64,000 bases of DNA, from NCBI GenBank assembly GCA_943735955.1, contig OX030968.1:2965843-3029842 (forward strand), in the 5' to 3' direction. The notes under the pieces were generated by a model. That model ran no database searches, was not told the DNA's origin, and saw nothing but the letters and a program-made list of their open reading frames with translations. A program made the translations under genes and the position numbers. Each line of letters opens with the position of its first letter. The first letter of the stretch is position 1. Positions 62,763-64,000 of the stretch are shown here, one piece after another. The stretch comes from Piscicola geometra. Taxonomy: Eukaryota; Annelida; Clitellata; Hirudinida; Piscicolidae.

Positions 62763-64000
62763 CTATCTATCTCTCTTACCCACCCACATATAAATCTATG
62801 CATCTCTCTTACCCACCCACATATAAATCTATGCATCTCTCTTACCCACCCACATATGAATCTATGCATCTCTCTTACCCACCCACATATGAATCTATGC
62901 ATCTCTCTTACCCACCCACATATAAATCTATGCATCTCTCTTACCCACCCACATATAAATCTATGCATCTCTCTTACCCACCCACATATGAATCTATGCA
63001 TCTCTCTTACCCACCCACATATAAATCTATGCATCTCTCTTACCCACCCACATATGAATCTATGCATCTCTCTTACCCACCCACATATGAATCTATGCAT
63101 CTCTCTTACCCACCCACATATGAATCTATGCATCTCTCTTACCCACCCACATATAAATCTATGCATCTCTCTTACCCACCCACATATAAATCTATGCATC
63201 TCTCTTACCCACCCACATATGAATCTATGCATCTCTCTTACCCACCCACATATAAATCTATGCATCTCTCTTACCCACCCACATATAAATCTATGCATCT
63301 CTCTTACCCACCCACATATAAATCTATGCATCTCTCTTACCCACCCACATATGAATCTATGCATCTCTCTTACCCACCCACATATAAATCTATGCATCTC
63401 TCTTACCCACCCACATATGAATCTATGCATCTCTCTTACCCACCCACATATAAATCTATGCATCTCTCTTACCCACCCACATATGAATCTATGCATCTCT
63501 CTTACCCACCCACATATAAATCTATGCATCTCTCTTACCCACCCACATATGAATCTATGCATCTCTCTTACCCACCCACATATAAATCTATGCATCTCTC
63601 TTACCCACCCACATATAAATCTATGCATCTCTCTTACCCACCCACATATAAATCTATGCATCTCTCTTACCCACCCACATATGAATCTATGCATCTCTCT
63701 TACCCACCCACATATAAATCTATGCATCTCTCTTACCCACCCACATATGAATCTATGCATCTCTCTTACCCACCCACATATAAATCTATGCATCTCTCTT
63801 ACCCACCCACATATGAATCTATGCATCTCTCTTACCCACCCACATATAAATCTATGCATCTCTCTTACCCACCCACATATGAATCTATGCATCTCTCTTA
63901 CCCACCCACATATGAATCTATGCATCTCTCTTACCCACCCACATATGAATCTATGCATCTCTCTTACCCACCCACATATAAATCTATGCATCTCTCTCAT
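62763..64000. repeat. 33-bp minisatellite, about 37 units, running off the right edge
   Basis: Units of TCTATGCATCTCTCTTACCC plus ACCCACATATRAA, where R is A or G. The two variants are interspersed. It lies in COP1 intron 13. The minus strand is open across it (423 codons) only because 33 is a multiple of three. Confidence 0.97.

Noticed and set aside
62729..64000. 423-codon minus-strand frame of 11-residue repeats
   Set aside because: The unit is 33 bp, so any frame without a stop stays open. It lies inside a COP1 intron and starts and ends with the repeat.

Overview
The window is nuclear DNA of an animal. Genes are split by short, mostly AT-rich GT-AG introns, they encode metazoan proteins (FGF receptor, neuroligin, COP1, SF3B2, TRNT1, a C-type lectin, trypsin-fold proteins, a Ly6 protein), and the space between is packed with microsatellites, minisatellites and transposon relics. 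No bacterial operon, CRISPR array or prophage is present. The style fits a lophotrochozoan such as a leech-like annelid; the species is my guess and cannot be shown from this sequence alone.

Layout, left to right. 84-1152 (+): last exons of an ankyrin-repeat gene. 1579-3373 (+): splicing factor SF3B2, two exons. 4601-5476 (+): a GPI-anchored Ly6/three-finger protein, three exons. 5640-6600 (-): 3' end of a LINE with a long CAAT/ATTG tail. 6801-8427 (-): a secreted PAN-like plus C-type lectin gene with a one-base frame break. 8554-9600: an inverted-repeat element holding a nested hAT-type MITE. 10230-13251 (-): tRNA CCA-adding enzyme TRNT1 with a frame break. 13970-18240: large AAT, GGAT and CA arrays around a dead hAT transposon. 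19935-20782 (-): an unidentified two-exon gene fragment. 21479-29790 (+): a complete FGF receptor, 17 exons. 29996-30209 (-): a possible small basic protein. 30527-37862 (+): a 2158-residue Cys-rich coiled-coil protein with a C-terminal propeller-like region. 38431-39910 (+) and 41056-42731 (-): two tail-to-tail trypsin-fold genes with destroyed catalytic triads. 43277-55199 (-): a neuroligin, 10 exons. 56461-57184: a hAT-type MITE. 57813-62642 and beyond (+): the first 13 visible exons of the E3 ligase COP1, running off the right edge in a 33-bp minisatellite.

Exon models were built by matching protein-family patterns to splice sites and checking that intron phases agree. For FGFR, neuroligin, COP1, SF3B2, Ly6, both protease homologues and the coiled-coil gene every junction keeps frame. 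TRNT1 and the lectin each need one small exonic indel.

The genes do not form one pathway. Several are cell-surface or signalling proteins (FGFR, neuroligin, Ly6, lectin) and others are housekeeping (SF3B2, TRNT1, COP1). The most unusual points are the inverted pair of pseudo-proteases, the large Cys-rich coiled-coil protein, introns that are little more than a dinucleotide repeat, three introns that seem to need GC donors, polyserine tracts in COP1 made from coding TCA microsatellites, and several hAT families with readable 8-bp target duplications.
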